6,978 nucleotides of DNA, from contig JAPLSD010000037.1 of NCBI GenBank assembly GCA_026398835.1, positions 1 to 6,978 of the forward strand. The letters run 5' to 3'. The stretch comes from Pseudomonas sp. Its GTDB lineage: Bacteria > Pseudomonadota > Gammaproteobacteria > Pseudomonadales > Pseudomonadaceae. The position numbers were made by a program, and so were the translations under genes. Below are positions 1-6,275 of the stretch, piece after piece (within the stretch, counting starts at the first letter, position 1; each line of letters begins with the position of its first letter). Under the pieces are notes generated by a model, which was not told the origin of the DNA, did no database searches, and was given only the letters and a program-made list of their open reading frames with translations.

Positions 1-135
1 GAAGGTCGACGCAACTTTCAAGGCCTTCTGCGCGGCGTAGAAGAGCAGGACATCGTGGTGCAGGTTGAAGATCATGAGTTTCTGTTGCCGATCGATATGA
101 TCGACAAGGCCAACATTATTCCCAGTTTTGACTGA
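1..135 (+). CDS. rimP: Ribosome maturation factor RimP, C-terminal end (partial)
   Basis: The window opens inside an ORF in frame 1 that gives 44 residues and ends at a TGA at 133-135. The visible peptide includes [16 protein letters not shown] and ends KANIIPSFD, which matches the C-terminal Sm-like beta-barrel domain of RimP (older names YhbC, P15a), where a 'KANLVPxF'-type ending is typical. RimP binds the free 30S subunit and helps late maturation around the S12/S19 region. Its position directly before nusA is the conserved gammaproteobacterial order and supports the call. The N-terminal domain and the start lie outside the window, so integrity of the whole gene cannot be judged. The next gene starts 47 nt downstream. 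Confidence 0.93.
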   Translation, partial: EGRRNFQGLLRGVEEQDIVVQVEDHEFLLPIDMIDKANIIPSFD

Positions 136-137
136 GA

Positions 138-155
138 CGCGGATCCCGCGGATCC
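138..155. repeat. Two tandem 9-bp repeats forming a small hairpin before nusA
   Basis: The 9-mer CGCGGATCC occurs twice without a gap (138-146 and 147-155), directly after the rimP stop codon. Each copy contains the palindrome GGATCC, so the two GGATCC units (141-146 and 150-155) can also fold into a 6-bp stem with a CGC triloop. It ends 17 nt before the nusA Shine-Dalgarno-like GAGG. No T-tract follows, so it is not an intrinsic terminator. A role in mRNA processing or in nusA translation is possible but unproven, and it may be only a chance duplication. Confidence 0.6.
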
Positions 156-172
156 AATGGCTTGCGAAAGGC

Positions 173-176
173 GAGG
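173..176 (+). promoter_or_regulatory. Ribosome-binding site of nusA
   Basis: GAGG lies 6 nt before ATG 183, with a second purine stretch AAGG at 168-171. This spacing decides for ATG 183 over the in-frame TTG at 162, which has no purine-rich sequence before it. Confidence 0.7.
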
Positions 177-182
177 CGTACG

Positions 183-1664
183 ATGAGCAAAGAAGTACTG
201 CTGGTTGTTGAGTCGGTATCCAATGAAAAGGGCGTACCGGCAAACGTTATTTTTGAAGCGCTGGAGCTGGCTCTGGCCACTGCTACCAAAAAGCGTTTCG
301 AAGACGAAGTTGACCTGCGTGTGGAAATTAACCGCCATACCGGTGCCTATGAAACTTTCCGTCGCTGGGCGGTAGTCGAAGAAGCAGATCTGGACGATCC
401 GGCTGTCGAGATGTGGGTCGAGCAGGCTCAGGAAACCCAGCCTGGCGCTAAAGCTGGCGACATCGTTGAAGTAAAAATCGACTCGATCGAGTTTGGCCGC
501 ATCGCTGCACAGACCGCTAAACAGGTCATCGTGCAGAAAGTCCGCGAAGCCGAGCGTGCTCAAGTCGTTGATGCCTATCGCGAGCGCCTTGGAGAAATCA
601 TCTCCGGCACCGTGAAGAAAGTGACTCGTGATAACGTGATCGTCGATCTGGGCAACAACGCTGAAGCGTTGCTGGCTCGTGAAGACATTATCTCCCGCGA
701 AACTTTCCGTGTTGGCGTCCGTCTTCGTGCGCTGCTCAAGGAAATCCGCACCGAGAACCGCGGTCCTCAGCTGATCCTGTCGCGTACAGCGCCGGAAATG
801 CTGATCGAACTGTTCCGCATTGAAGTGCCGGAAATTGCCGAAGGCCTGATCGAAGTGATGGCAGCATCCCGCGATCCGGGTTCTCGTGCCAAAATTGCAG
901 TCCGCTCCAAAGACAAACGCATCGACCCGCAAGGCGCCTGCATTGGCATGCGCGGTTCGCGCGTCCAGGCAGTGTCTGGCGAGTTGGGCGGTGAGCGCGT
1001 GGACATCGTCCTGTGGGACGACAACCCAGCGCAGTTCGTGATCAACGCCATGTCACCGGCTGAAGTTGCGGCAATTATCGTTGACGAAGATGCCCATGCA
1101 ATGGACATCGCCGTTGGCGCAGACAATCTTGCTCAGGCCATCGGTCGCGGTGGTCAGAACGTGCGTCTGGCTAGCCAGTTGACTGGCTGGACCCTGAACG
1201 TGATGACCGAATCGGACATCCAGGCTAAGCAGCAAGCAGAAACCGGTGACATCCTGCGTAACTTCATCGACGAGCTGGAAGTCGACGAAGATCTGGCACA
1301 GGTACTGGTTGATGAAGGCTTCACCAGCCTGGAAGAGATTGCCTACGTACCGTTGGAAGAAATGCTCAACATTGACGGCTTTGATGAAGAGACCGTCAAC
1401 GAGCTTCGCGCTCGCGCCAAGGATCGTTTGTTGACTAAAGCCATCGCTACTGAGGAAAAGCTGGCAGACGCCCATCCGGCCGAAGACCTGCTCTCGCTTG
1501 AGGGTATGGACAAGGATTTGGCGATGGAACTGGCGGTGCGCGGCGTAATTACCCGCGAAGACCTGGCCGAGCAGTCTATTGACGACCTGCTCGACATCGA
1601 CGGCATTGACGATGATCGTGCCGGCAAGTTGATCATGGCCGCCCGAGCCCATTGGTTCGAGTAA
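183..1664 (+). CDS. nusA: Transcription termination/antitermination factor NusA
   Basis: NusA binds the RNA polymerase flap region and nascent RNA, promotes hairpin-dependent pausing and intrinsic termination, and joins antitermination complexes on rRNA operons. The product from ATG 183 has 493 residues, close to E. coli NusA (495). In order: N-terminal RNAP-binding domain (about 1-125, with [16 protein letters not shown] at its end), S1 domain (about 136-200), KH1 (about 201-300, GMRG loop at 255-258), KH2 (about 303-345, GRGG loop at 321-324), then two acidic helical AR repeats (about 365-420 and 440-493). The presence of AR2, which contacts the alpha subunit CTD in E. coli, is typical of gammaproteobacteria. 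An in-frame TTG at 162 would add seven residues, but ATG 183 gives the family start ([10 protein letters not shown]) and has GAGG at 173-176 at good spacing. infB follows after 27 nt, so the two are probably co-transcribed. Confidence 0.98.
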   Translation: MSKEVLLVVESVSNEKGVPANVIFEALELALATATKKRFEDEVDLRVEINRHTGAYETFRRWAVVEEADLDDPAVEMWVEQAQETQPGAKAGDIVEVKIDSIEFGRIAAQTAKQVIVQKVREAERAQVVDAYRERLGEIISGTVKKVTRDNVIVDLGNNAEALLAREDIISRETFRVGVRLRALLKEIRTENRGPQLILSRTAPEMLIELFRIEVPEIAEGLIEVMAASRDPGSRAKIAVRSKDKRIDPQGACIGMRGSRVQAVSGELGGERVDIVLWDDNPAQFVINAMSPAEVAAIIVDEDAHAMDIAVGADNLAQAIGRGGQNVRLASQLTGWTLNVMTESDIQAKQQAETGDILRNFIDELEVDEDLAQVLVDEGFTSLEEIAYVPLEEMLNIDGFDEETVNELRARAKDRLLTKAIATEEKLADAHPAEDLLSLEGMDKDLAMELAVRGVITREDLAEQSIDDLLDIDGIDDDRAGKLIMAARAHWFE

Positions 1665-1678
1665 TTAGGCGCGGCCTG

Positions 1679-1683
1679 AGGAG
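1679..1683 (+). promoter_or_regulatory. Ribosome-binding site of infB
   Basis: AGGAG, within a GAGGAGAGAAG purine run, lies 8 nt before the infB ATG at 1692. It is one of the strongest ribosome-binding sites in the window, consistent with high IF2 synthesis. Confidence 0.8.
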
Positions 1684-1691
1684 AGAAGTGC

Positions 1692-4211
1692 ATGACGCAA
1701 GTCACGGTGAAACAACTGGCCGATGAGGTCAAAACACCGGTAGAGCGCCTGTTGCAGCAGATGCGTGAGGCAGGTCTGCCGCACACCGCCGCCGAGCAAG
1801 ATGTGACCGACAGTGAGAAGCAGGCTCTGCTGACTCACTTGAAAAGCAGCCACAAGGCGAAAGTGGAAGAACCGCGCAAGATCACTTTGCAGCGTAAAAC
1901 CACCAGCACCCTGCGTGTTGCTGGCAGCAAAAGTATCAGCGTTGAAGTACGCAAGAAGAAAGTCTTCGTACAGCGCAGCCCGGAAGAAATCGAAGCCGAG
2001 CGCAAACGCGAACTGGAAGAACGTCGCGCAGTAGAAAATGCTGCTCGTCAGAAGGCTGAAGAAGAAGCCAAGCGTCGCGCCGAAGAAGAAGCGCGTCGCC
2101 AGCCTGCCACTGCGCAATCGTCTGCAAATGACGCTGTTGTTGCGCCTGTTGCTGTTGCTGTCGCTGCACCTGTGCATGAAGCCCCTGTTGTGGCTGCGGC
2201 ACCAGTTGCCGACGCTCGCAAGAGAGATGAGCAACGTCGCCCGGACAAACCACGCAGTGATGACAGCAGTCGTCGCGGCGATGGCGAGCGCAAAAGCAAT
2301 GCCCCGCATCGTGCAACCGTTAAAGAGAAGGCTCCGGCTCCACGCGTTGCCCCTCGTACTACTGACGAAGAAAGCGATAGCTTCCGTCGTGGTGGTCGCG
2401 GCAAGGCCAAGCTGAAGAAACGCAACGCCCACGGTTTCCAGAGCCCAACCGGCCCAGTGGTTCGTGACGTACAAATCGGCGAGACGATTACTGTTGGCGA
2501 ATTGGCCCAGCAGATGTCGGTCAAGGCTGCTGAAGTCATCAAGTTCATGTTCAAAATGGGCACTCCGGCGACCATCAACCAGGTACTCGATCAGGAAACT
2601 GCTCAACTGGTTGCTGAAGAACTGGGCCACAAAGTGACCCTGGTCAGCGACACCGCCCTGGAAGATTCCCTGGCAGAATCGCTGAAGTTTGAAGGTGAGG
2701 CTTTCTCCCGTGCGCCAGTCGTGACCGTAATGGGCCACGTTGACCATGGTAAGACTTCGCTGCTCGACTACATCCGTCGTGCCAAGGTAGCTGCTGGCGA
2801 AGCCGGCGGTATCACCCAGCACATCGGTGCTTACCACGTTGAAACCGAACGCGGCATGGTCACCTTCCTCGACACCCCTGGTCACGCTGCGTTTACTGCA
2901 ATGCGTGCTCGTGGTGCCAAGGCGACCGACATCGTGATTCTGGTAGTTGCGGCGGACGACGGCGTAATGCCGCAGACCATCGAAGCTGTTCAGCATGCTA
3001 AAGCCGCCGGTGTTCCGCTGGTTGTTGCTGTGAACAAAATCGACAAGCCGGGTGCCGATCTCGATCGCATTCGTAGTGAGCTGTCTGTCCACGGTGTTAC
3101 GTCCGAAGAATGGGGTGGTGATACTCCGTTCGTTTCAGTCTCCGCGAAAATGGGTACTGGCGTTGACGACCTGCTGGAAGCTGTCTTGCTGCAAGCCGAA
3201 GTTCTCGAACTGACAGCAACCCCGTCCGCTCCTGGTCGTGGCGTTGTGGTTGAATCGCGTCTCGACAAAGGTCGTGGTCCGGTTGCAACCGTTCTGGTTT
3301 CTGACGGTACTCTGCGTCAAGGCGACATGGTCCTGGTGGGTTCGAACTTCGGCCGTATCCGGGCGATGCTTGACGAAAACGGCAAGCCGATCAAAGAAGC
3401 CGGTCCGTCGATTCCAGTCGAGATTCTCGGTCTGGATGGCACACCGGAAGCTGGCGACGAGCTGAGCGTAATGACTGACGAGAAGAAGGCGCGCGAAGTT
3501 GCCTTGTTCCGTCAAGGCAAGTTCCGCGAAGTCAAACTGGCTCGTGCTCACGCTGGCAAGCTGGAAAATATCTTCGAGAACATGGGCCAGGAAGAGAAGA
3601 AGACGCTTAACATCGTCCTCAAATCCGACGTCCGCGGTTCTCTGGAAGCTTTGCAGGGTGCTCTCGGCGGCCTGGGTAACGATGAAGTGCAAGTGCGCGT
3701 AGTCGGTGGCGGTGTCGGTGGTATCACCGAGAGCGACGCTAACCTGGCACTGGCCTCCAACGCTGTACTGTTCGGCTTCAACGTGCGTGCCGATGCTGGC
3801 GCTCGCAAGATCGTCGAGCAGGAAGGTCTGGATATGCGTTACTACAACGTGATCTACGACATCATCGAAGACGTCAAGAAAGCCCTTACCGGCATGCTTG
3901 GCAGCGACGTTCGGGAGAATATCCTGGGTATTGCTGAAGTCCGCGACGTGTTCCGTTCGCCGAAGTTCGGTGCGATCGCCGGCTGTATGGTTCTGGAAGG
4001 TGTGGTTCACCGCAACCGTCCGATCCGTGTACTGCGCGAAGACATCGTTATTTTCGAAGGCGAACTCGAGTCCCTGCGCCGCTTCAAGGACGATATGTCC
4101 GAAGTGCGTGCCGGCATGGAATGCGGTATCGGCGTCAAGAGCTACAACGACGTCAAGGCCGGTGACAAGATCGAAGTCTTCGAGAAGGTCCAGGTTGCTC
4201 GCAGCCTCTAA
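1692..4211 (+). CDS. infB: Translation initiation factor IF-2
   Basis: IF2 is the GTPase that places fMet-tRNA on the 30S subunit and promotes 50S joining. The 839-residue protein has an N-terminal IF2_N module (1-50), an associated region, a charged helical stretch (about 97-136, Glu/Arg/Lys-rich), an Ala/Val/Pro-rich stretch (about 148-174), a basic linker, and a second IF2_N module (about 267-315). The G domain follows: G1 GHVDHGKT 348-355, switch I threonine 375 in GGIT, G3 DTPGH 394-398, G4 NKID 448-451, G5 SAK 484-486. Domain II covers about 512-600, domain III about 620-735, and the C-terminal fMet-tRNA-binding domain about 740-839 ([14 protein letters not shown]). All GTPase motifs are intact and the length is usual for Pseudomonas. 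E. coli makes shorter IF2 forms from internal starts; I see no in-frame ATG or GTG with a convincing ribosome-binding site in the linker here. Confidence 0.99.
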   Translation: MTQVTVKQLADEVKTPVERLLQQMREAGLPHTAAEQDVTDSEKQALLTHLKSSHKAKVEEPRKITLQRKTTSTLRVAGSKSISVEVRKKKVFVQRSPEEIEAERKRELEERRAVENAARQKAEEEAKRRAEEEARRQPATAQSSANDAVVAPVAVAVAAPVHEAPVVAAAPVADARKRDEQRRPDKPRSDDSSRRGDGERKSNAPHRATVKEKAPAPRVAPRTTDEESDSFRRGGRGKAKLKKRNAHGFQSPTGPVVRDVQIGETITVGELAQQMSVKAAEVIKFMFKMGTPATINQVLDQETAQLVAEELGHKVTLVSDTALEDSLAESLKFEGEAFSRAPVVTVMGHVDHGKTSLLDYIRRAKVAAGEAGGITQHIGAYHVETERGMVTFLDTPGHAAFTAMRARGAKATDIVILVVAADDGVMPQTIEAVQHAKAAGVPLVVAVNKIDKPGADLDRIRSELSVHGVTSEEWGGDTPFVSVSAKMGTGVDDLLEAVLLQAEVLELTATPSAPGRGVVVESRLDKGRGPVATVLVSDGTLRQGDMVLVGSNFGRIRAMLDENGKPIKEAGPSIPVEILGLDGTPEAGDELSVMTDEKKAREVALFRQGKFREVKLARAHAGKLENIFENMGQEEKKTLNIVLKSDVRGSLEALQGALGGLGNDEVQVRVVGGGVGGITESDANLALASNAVLFGFNVRADAGARKIVEQEGLDMRYYNVIYDIIEDVKKALTGMLGSDVRENILGIAEVRDVFRSPKFGAIAGCMVLEGVVHRNRPIRVLREDIVIFEGELESLRRFKDDMSEVRAGMECGIGVKSYNDVKAGDKIEVFEKVQVARSL

Positions 4212-4370
4212 GTCGCGAGCTTCAAGAGCCATGATGGGGCAATGCATGCAAATGCGCTGCGCTCACACGAGACTCTAAACGCAACGCCCGGTCCGGCTTC
4301 TGCCAGGCCGGGCGTTTGCCGCTTTCAGACCACACGGGTTTCACCGTGGGTCAGTGACAGGTAACAAGAC
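4212..4370 (+). other. infB-rbfA intergenic region
   Basis: This 159-nt gap has no ORF of note. It holds the terminator-like hairpin at 4283-4316 and a short second hairpin at 4333-4348 (CACGG / CCGTG, 6-nt loop) whose 3' side ends 10 nt before the AGG at 4359-4361, the only weak ribosome-binding candidate for rbfA. The first 70 nt contain an 8-bp palindrome TGCATGCA (4243-4250) of unknown meaning. I see no convincing -35/-10 pair that would give rbfA its own promoter. Confidence 0.7.
4283..4317 (+). terminator. GC-rich terminator-like hairpin between infB and rbfA, weak T-tract
   Basis: The arms 4283-4297 and 4302-4316 pair over 15 positions around a TTCT loop, with one G·U (4292/4307) and one C·A mismatch (4294/4305). 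The core is ACGCCCGG / CCGGGCGT. Only TTT follows at 4315-4317, then GCCGC and a second TTT (4322-4325 region), so the U-tract is poor. The shape is that of an intrinsic terminator, but the tract suggests only partial termination or a processing/stability element. It would lower rbfA-truB expression relative to nusA-infB if rbfA lacks its own promoter. Confidence 0.55.
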
Positions 4371-4772
4371 ATGGCAAAAGAATATAGCCGTACCCAACGT
4401 ATCGGCGATCAGATGCAGCGTGAGCTGGCACAACTGATCCGTCGTGAAGTCAAAGACCCGCGCGTCGGTCTGGTCACCATCACGGCTGTTGAAGTCAGCC
4501 GTGACGTCGGTCACGCCAAGATTTTCATTACCGTGATGGGCCAGGACAATGCTGACGACATCGCCCAGAGCATCAAGGTGCTCAACTCGGCCGCCGGTTT
4601 CCTGCGTATGCAGCTGGCCCGCGAGATGAAGTTGCGCAGCGTTCCACAGTTGCACTTCCACTACGACGAAAGCGTCGTGCGTGGTGCTCACCTTTCGGCG
4701 TTGATCGAACGCGCCGTGGCTGAGGACAATCAGCATCCGGTAGCTGCTGATCTAGAAGACGCCAAGGAGTAA
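4371..4772 (+). CDS. rbfA: 30S ribosome-binding factor RbfA
   Basis: RbfA is a small single-KH protein that binds the immature 30S subunit near the 5' end of 16S rRNA, helps 17S-to-16S processing, and is needed for growth in the cold in E. coli. The product has 133 residues, the usual length. The type II KH-like fold is expected over about residues 5-110, with the family motif NSAAGFLR at 72-79 containing the AxG kink (74-76), and the conserved VPQLHFHYD at 91-99. The C-terminal tail (about 115-133) is acidic and likely disordered. The start [11 protein letters not shown] is the family start; the ribosome-binding site is weak (AGG at 4359-4361). The stop TAA lies 3 nt before the truB GTG, so the two are probably translated in a coupled way. 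Confidence 0.97.
   Translation: MAKEYSRTQRIGDQMQRELAQLIRREVKDPRVGLVTITAVEVSRDVGHAKIFITVMGQDNADDIAQSIKVLNSAAGFLRMQLAREMKLRSVPQLHFHYDESVVRGAHLSALIERAVAEDNQHPVAADLEDAKE
4764..4769 (+). promoter_or_regulatory. Ribosome-binding site of truB inside the rbfA end
   Basis: AAGGAG is embedded in the last codons of rbfA, 6 nt before the truB GTG at 4776. It fixes the unusual GTG start and implies that ribosomes finishing rbfA help to start truB. Confidence 0.85.
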
Positions 4773-4775
4773 TCG

Positions 4776-5693
4776 GTGGCTCAGGTCAAACGTATCCGTC
4801 GTAACGTCAGCGGCATCATCCTGCTCGACAAACCGTTGGGATTCACCTCCAACGCAGCGCTGCAGAAAGTCCGCTGGTTGCTCAATGCCGAGAAAGCCGG
4901 GCACACCGGCAGCCTTGATCCGCTTGCCACTGGGGTGTTGCCGTTGTGCTTTGGTGAAGCCACCAAGTTCTCGCAATACTTGCTCGATTCGGACAAGGCA
5001 TATGAAACCTTGATGCAATTGGGCAAGACCACCACCACGGCAGACGCCGAAGGTGAGGTTTTGCAGACGCGGGAAGTGACCGTCGGTCGCTCCGATATCG
5101 AAGCTGCTTTACCGAGTTTTCGCGGTCAAATCAGTCAGATACCTCCGATGTACTCGGCCCTCAAGCGTGATGGCCAGCCGCTTTACAAGTTAGCCCGTGC
5201 AGGTGAAGTGGTGGAGCGTGAACCGCGTTCTGTTACTATTGCGCGCTTGGAATTGCTTGCGTTCGAGGGCGATACTGCCCGGCTTGCGGTGGATTGCAGC
5301 AAAGGCACCTATATCCGGACTCTTGTGGAGGATATCGGTGAGCAACTCGGCTGTGGCGCTTACGTTGCTGAATTGCGACGTACCCAGGCCGGGCCGTTCA
5401 CGCTGGCCCAGACGGTCACGCTGGAAGAGTTGGAAGCGGTACATGCCGAAGGCGGCAACGAAGCGGTCGACCGCTTCCTGATGCCATCGGACAGCGGCCT
5501 GCTGGATTGGCCGCTGTTGCAGTTCTCGGAGCACAGCTCGTTCTACTGGCTCAACGGCCAGCCGGTACGAGCCCCGGATGCACCGAAGTTCGGCATGGTA
5601 CGGGTACAGGATCACAACGGTCGCTTTATCGGTATCGGTGAAGTGAGCGAAGACGGGCGCATCGCGCCGCGTCGACTGATTCGGTCAGAATGA
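4776..5693 (+). CDS. truB: tRNA pseudouridine(55) synthase TruB
   Basis: TruB converts U55 in the T-loop of nearly all tRNAs to pseudouridine and also acts as a tRNA folding chaperone. The 305-residue product starts at GTG ([13 protein letters not shown]), the only start compatible with the strong AAGGAG in the rbfA end and with the family N-terminus. Motifs are intact: [14 protein letters not shown] at 13-26, [12 protein letters not shown] at 42-53 with catalytic Asp48, [13 protein letters not shown] at 121-133, and [15 protein letters not shown] at 174-188. Residues after about 250 form the small C-terminal PUA-like domain. The length is close to E. coli TruB (314). Order rbfA-truB-rpsO is conserved. 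The last codons and the stop form an 8-bp hairpin (5680-5698). Confidence 0.98.
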   Translation: MAQVKRIRRNVSGIILLDKPLGFTSNAALQKVRWLLNAEKAGHTGSLDPLATGVLPLCFGEATKFSQYLLDSDKAYETLMQLGKTTTTADAEGEVLQTREVTVGRSDIEAALPSFRGQISQIPPMYSALKRDGQPLYKLARAGEVVEREPRSVTIARLELLAFEGDTARLAVDCSKGTYIRTLVEDIGEQLGCGAYVAELRRTQAGPFTLAQTVTLEELEAVHAEGGNEAVDRFLMPSDSGLLDWPLLQFSEHSSFYWLNGQPVRAPDAPKFGMVRVQDHNGRFIGIGEVSEDGRIAPRRLIRSE

Positions 5694-5698
5694 CCGAA
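5680..5698 (+). other. Perfect 8-bp hairpin on the truB stop codon
   Basis: TTCGGTCA (5680-5687) and TGACCGAA (5691-5698) pair perfectly around a GAA loop; the TGA stop codon of truB is the first triplet of the 3' arm. No T-tract follows, so it is not a standard intrinsic terminator. The 3' arm TGACCG could alternatively pair with a second CGGTCA at 5721-5726 in the rpsO leader, which would give two exclusive folds. Confidence 0.6.
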
Positions 5699-5712
5699 CG
5701 AGGGTGGCTGTT

Positions 5713-5801
5713 AACAGGCACGGTCACTACTCATTTTTAGATACAGGGATTTGTCCCTGGCCTGTTGAAGCTGTTTCATTGAAACAGTTTCCTGATAAAA
5801 G
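5713..5801 (+). promoter_or_regulatory. Structured rpsO leader RNA, candidate S15 autoregulatory element
   Basis: Three helices follow one another with no gap on their 3' sides. Outer helix P1 pairs AACAGGC 5713-5719 with GCCTGTT 5760-5766. Inside it, P2 pairs CAGGGA 5744-5749 with TCCCTG 5754-5759 (TTTG loop). Immediately after, P3 pairs 5767-5777 with 5781-5791: 11 bp including one G·U, ATT loop. The joining segment 5720-5743 contains TTTTTA (5734-5739), which could pair with 5796-5801 next to and inside the AAGGA ribosome-binding site, a possible pseudoknot. In E. coli, S15 represses its own mRNA through a leader pseudoknot at the start site, and other phyla use unrelated leader folds. That this leader does so is inference. 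Confidence 0.5.
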
Positions 5802-5803
5802 GA
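5799..5803 (+). promoter_or_regulatory. Ribosome-binding site of rpsO
   Basis: AAGGA lies 7 nt before ATG 5811, just downstream of hairpin P3 (ends 5791). Its first bases fall in the segment 5796-5801 that may pair with the U-run at 5734-5739. Confidence 0.8.
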
Positions 5804-5810
5804 TTGCCTC

Positions 5811-6080
5811 ATGGCTCTCGACGTTCAAGAAAAAGCTCAAATCGTAGCTGACTACCAGCAAGCTGTTGGTGACACTGGTTCGCCAGAAGTGCAAGTTGCA
5901 CTGCTGACCCACAACATCAACAAACTGCAAGGTCACTTCAAGGCCAACGGTAAAGATCACCACTCCCGTCGTGGTCTGATCCGCATGGTAAACCAGCGTC
6001 GTAAGCTGCTGGACTACCTGAAAGGCAAGGACGTGAGCCGTTACAGCGCTCTGATCGCTCGCCTGGGTCTGCGTCGCTAA
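5811..6080 (+). CDS. rpsO: 30S ribosomal protein S15 (uS15)
   Basis: S15 binds 16S rRNA early in assembly at the three-way junction of helices 20-22 and nucleates the platform of the 30S subunit; it also contacts 23S rRNA in an intersubunit bridge. The product has 89 residues, the same length as E. coli S15. The most conserved blocks are present: [13 protein letters not shown] at 21-33, LQGHF at 39-43, [13 protein letters not shown] at 48-60 and [10 protein letters not shown] at 62-71, including the His-His-Ser and Asp residues of the rRNA-binding surface, and the ending RLGLRR. Codon use is strongly biased to CTG, CGT and AAA/AAG, as in highly expressed genes. It ends with tandem in-frame stops TAA TAA (6078-6083). 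A structured leader lies before it and a long hairpin begins 16 nt after the first stop. Confidence 0.99.
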   Translation: MALDVQEKAQIVADYQQAVGDTGSPEVQVALLTHNINKLQGHFKANGKDHHSRRGLIRMVNQRRKLLDYLKGKDVSRYSALIARLGLRR

Positions 6081-6095
6081 TAAGCGATTGCGCTA

Positions 6096-6166
6096 TGAGG
6101 TTGGTTGTCTGTCGTACGTCAGTGGGTTTCCCGCTGGCGCATGGCAGGCTCCCAGCCTCAAGTTTT
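6096..6166 (+). promoter_or_regulatory. Long rpsO-pnp hairpin: probable RNase III-type pnp leader, possibly also rpsO terminator
   Basis: The arms pair in three blocks: 6096-6104 with 6152-6160 (9 bp), a 2x2 internal loop (TT/TC), 6107-6115 with 6141-6149 (9 bp), one A·C mismatch (6116/6140), and 6117-6126 with 6130-6139 (10 bp), closed by a TTT loop. That is 28 pairs, six of them G·U. TTTT follows at 6163-6166. In E. coli the pnp leader carries a long stem cut by RNase III, after which PNPase represses its own mRNA; position and length here fit the same role. The short T-run could also give partial termination after rpsO. The pairing is directly visible; the function is inferred. Confidence 0.7.
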
Positions 6167-6275
6167 ATCTGGATACACGTTTTACCCTGGACAGGCGTTG
6201 GGCCGATTCCCGACATTGCCCAAAAATTTCGCAAGAAGACAAATTCCCCAAGAGCCACAAAGAAGGTAGGACACC
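6167..6275 (+). other. Remainder of the pnp 5' untranslated region
   Basis: These 109 nt hold a weaker second hairpin, TTGGGC 6198-6203 with GCCCAA 6218-6223 (14-nt loop), followed by an A-rich unstructured stretch to the pnp ribosome-binding site (AAGG 6263-6266, AGG 6268-6270). A purine/A-rich single-stranded segment just before the start is where PNPase or other RNA-binding factors could act. No convincing promoter or extra ORF is seen. Confidence 0.5.

Noticed and set aside
162..182. TTG at 162 as an upstream nusA start adding seven residues
   Set aside because: No ribosome-binding site precedes it, and the family N-terminus begins at ATG 183, which has GAGG 6 nt upstream.
72..932. Minus-strand open frame of 286 codons opposite nusA
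   Set aside because: It overlaps an intact, strongly conserved gene. The translation has no recognisable domain and the composition expected of an antisense shadow (rich in Phe, His, Gln and Asp from the complement of biased sense codons).
2100..2520. Internal start in infB for a short IF2 form, as in E. coli
   Set aside because: In-frame GTG codons exist in the linker, but none has a convincing ribosome-binding site, and the next in-frame ATG is at about residue 274, inside the second IF2_N module.
1665..3092. Minus-strand open frame of 475 codons opposite infB
   Set aside because: It lies wholly against infB, has no family resemblance or ribosome-binding context, and shows low-complexity runs that mirror the IF2 linker. 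Long antisense frames are common opposite genes with biased codon use.
3135..4247. Minus-strand open frame of 370 codons opposite the IF2 C-terminal half
   Set aside because: Same reasoning: it is an antisense shadow of a conserved gene, with no motif of its own.
4243..4250. Palindrome TGCATGCA after infB
   Set aside because: Eight bases, isolated, with no partner or known recognition context; such palindromes occur by chance.
5711..5779. Possible rpsO promoters: TTAACA at 5711 as -35, or TTGTCC 5751 with TTTCAT 5774
   Set aside because: TTAACA is a good -35 match, but no good -10 lies 16-18 nt downstream. The second pair is only 4/6 plus 4/6 and lies within the leader helices. E. coli rpsO does have its own promoter, so one may exist, but the sequence alone does not support placing it.
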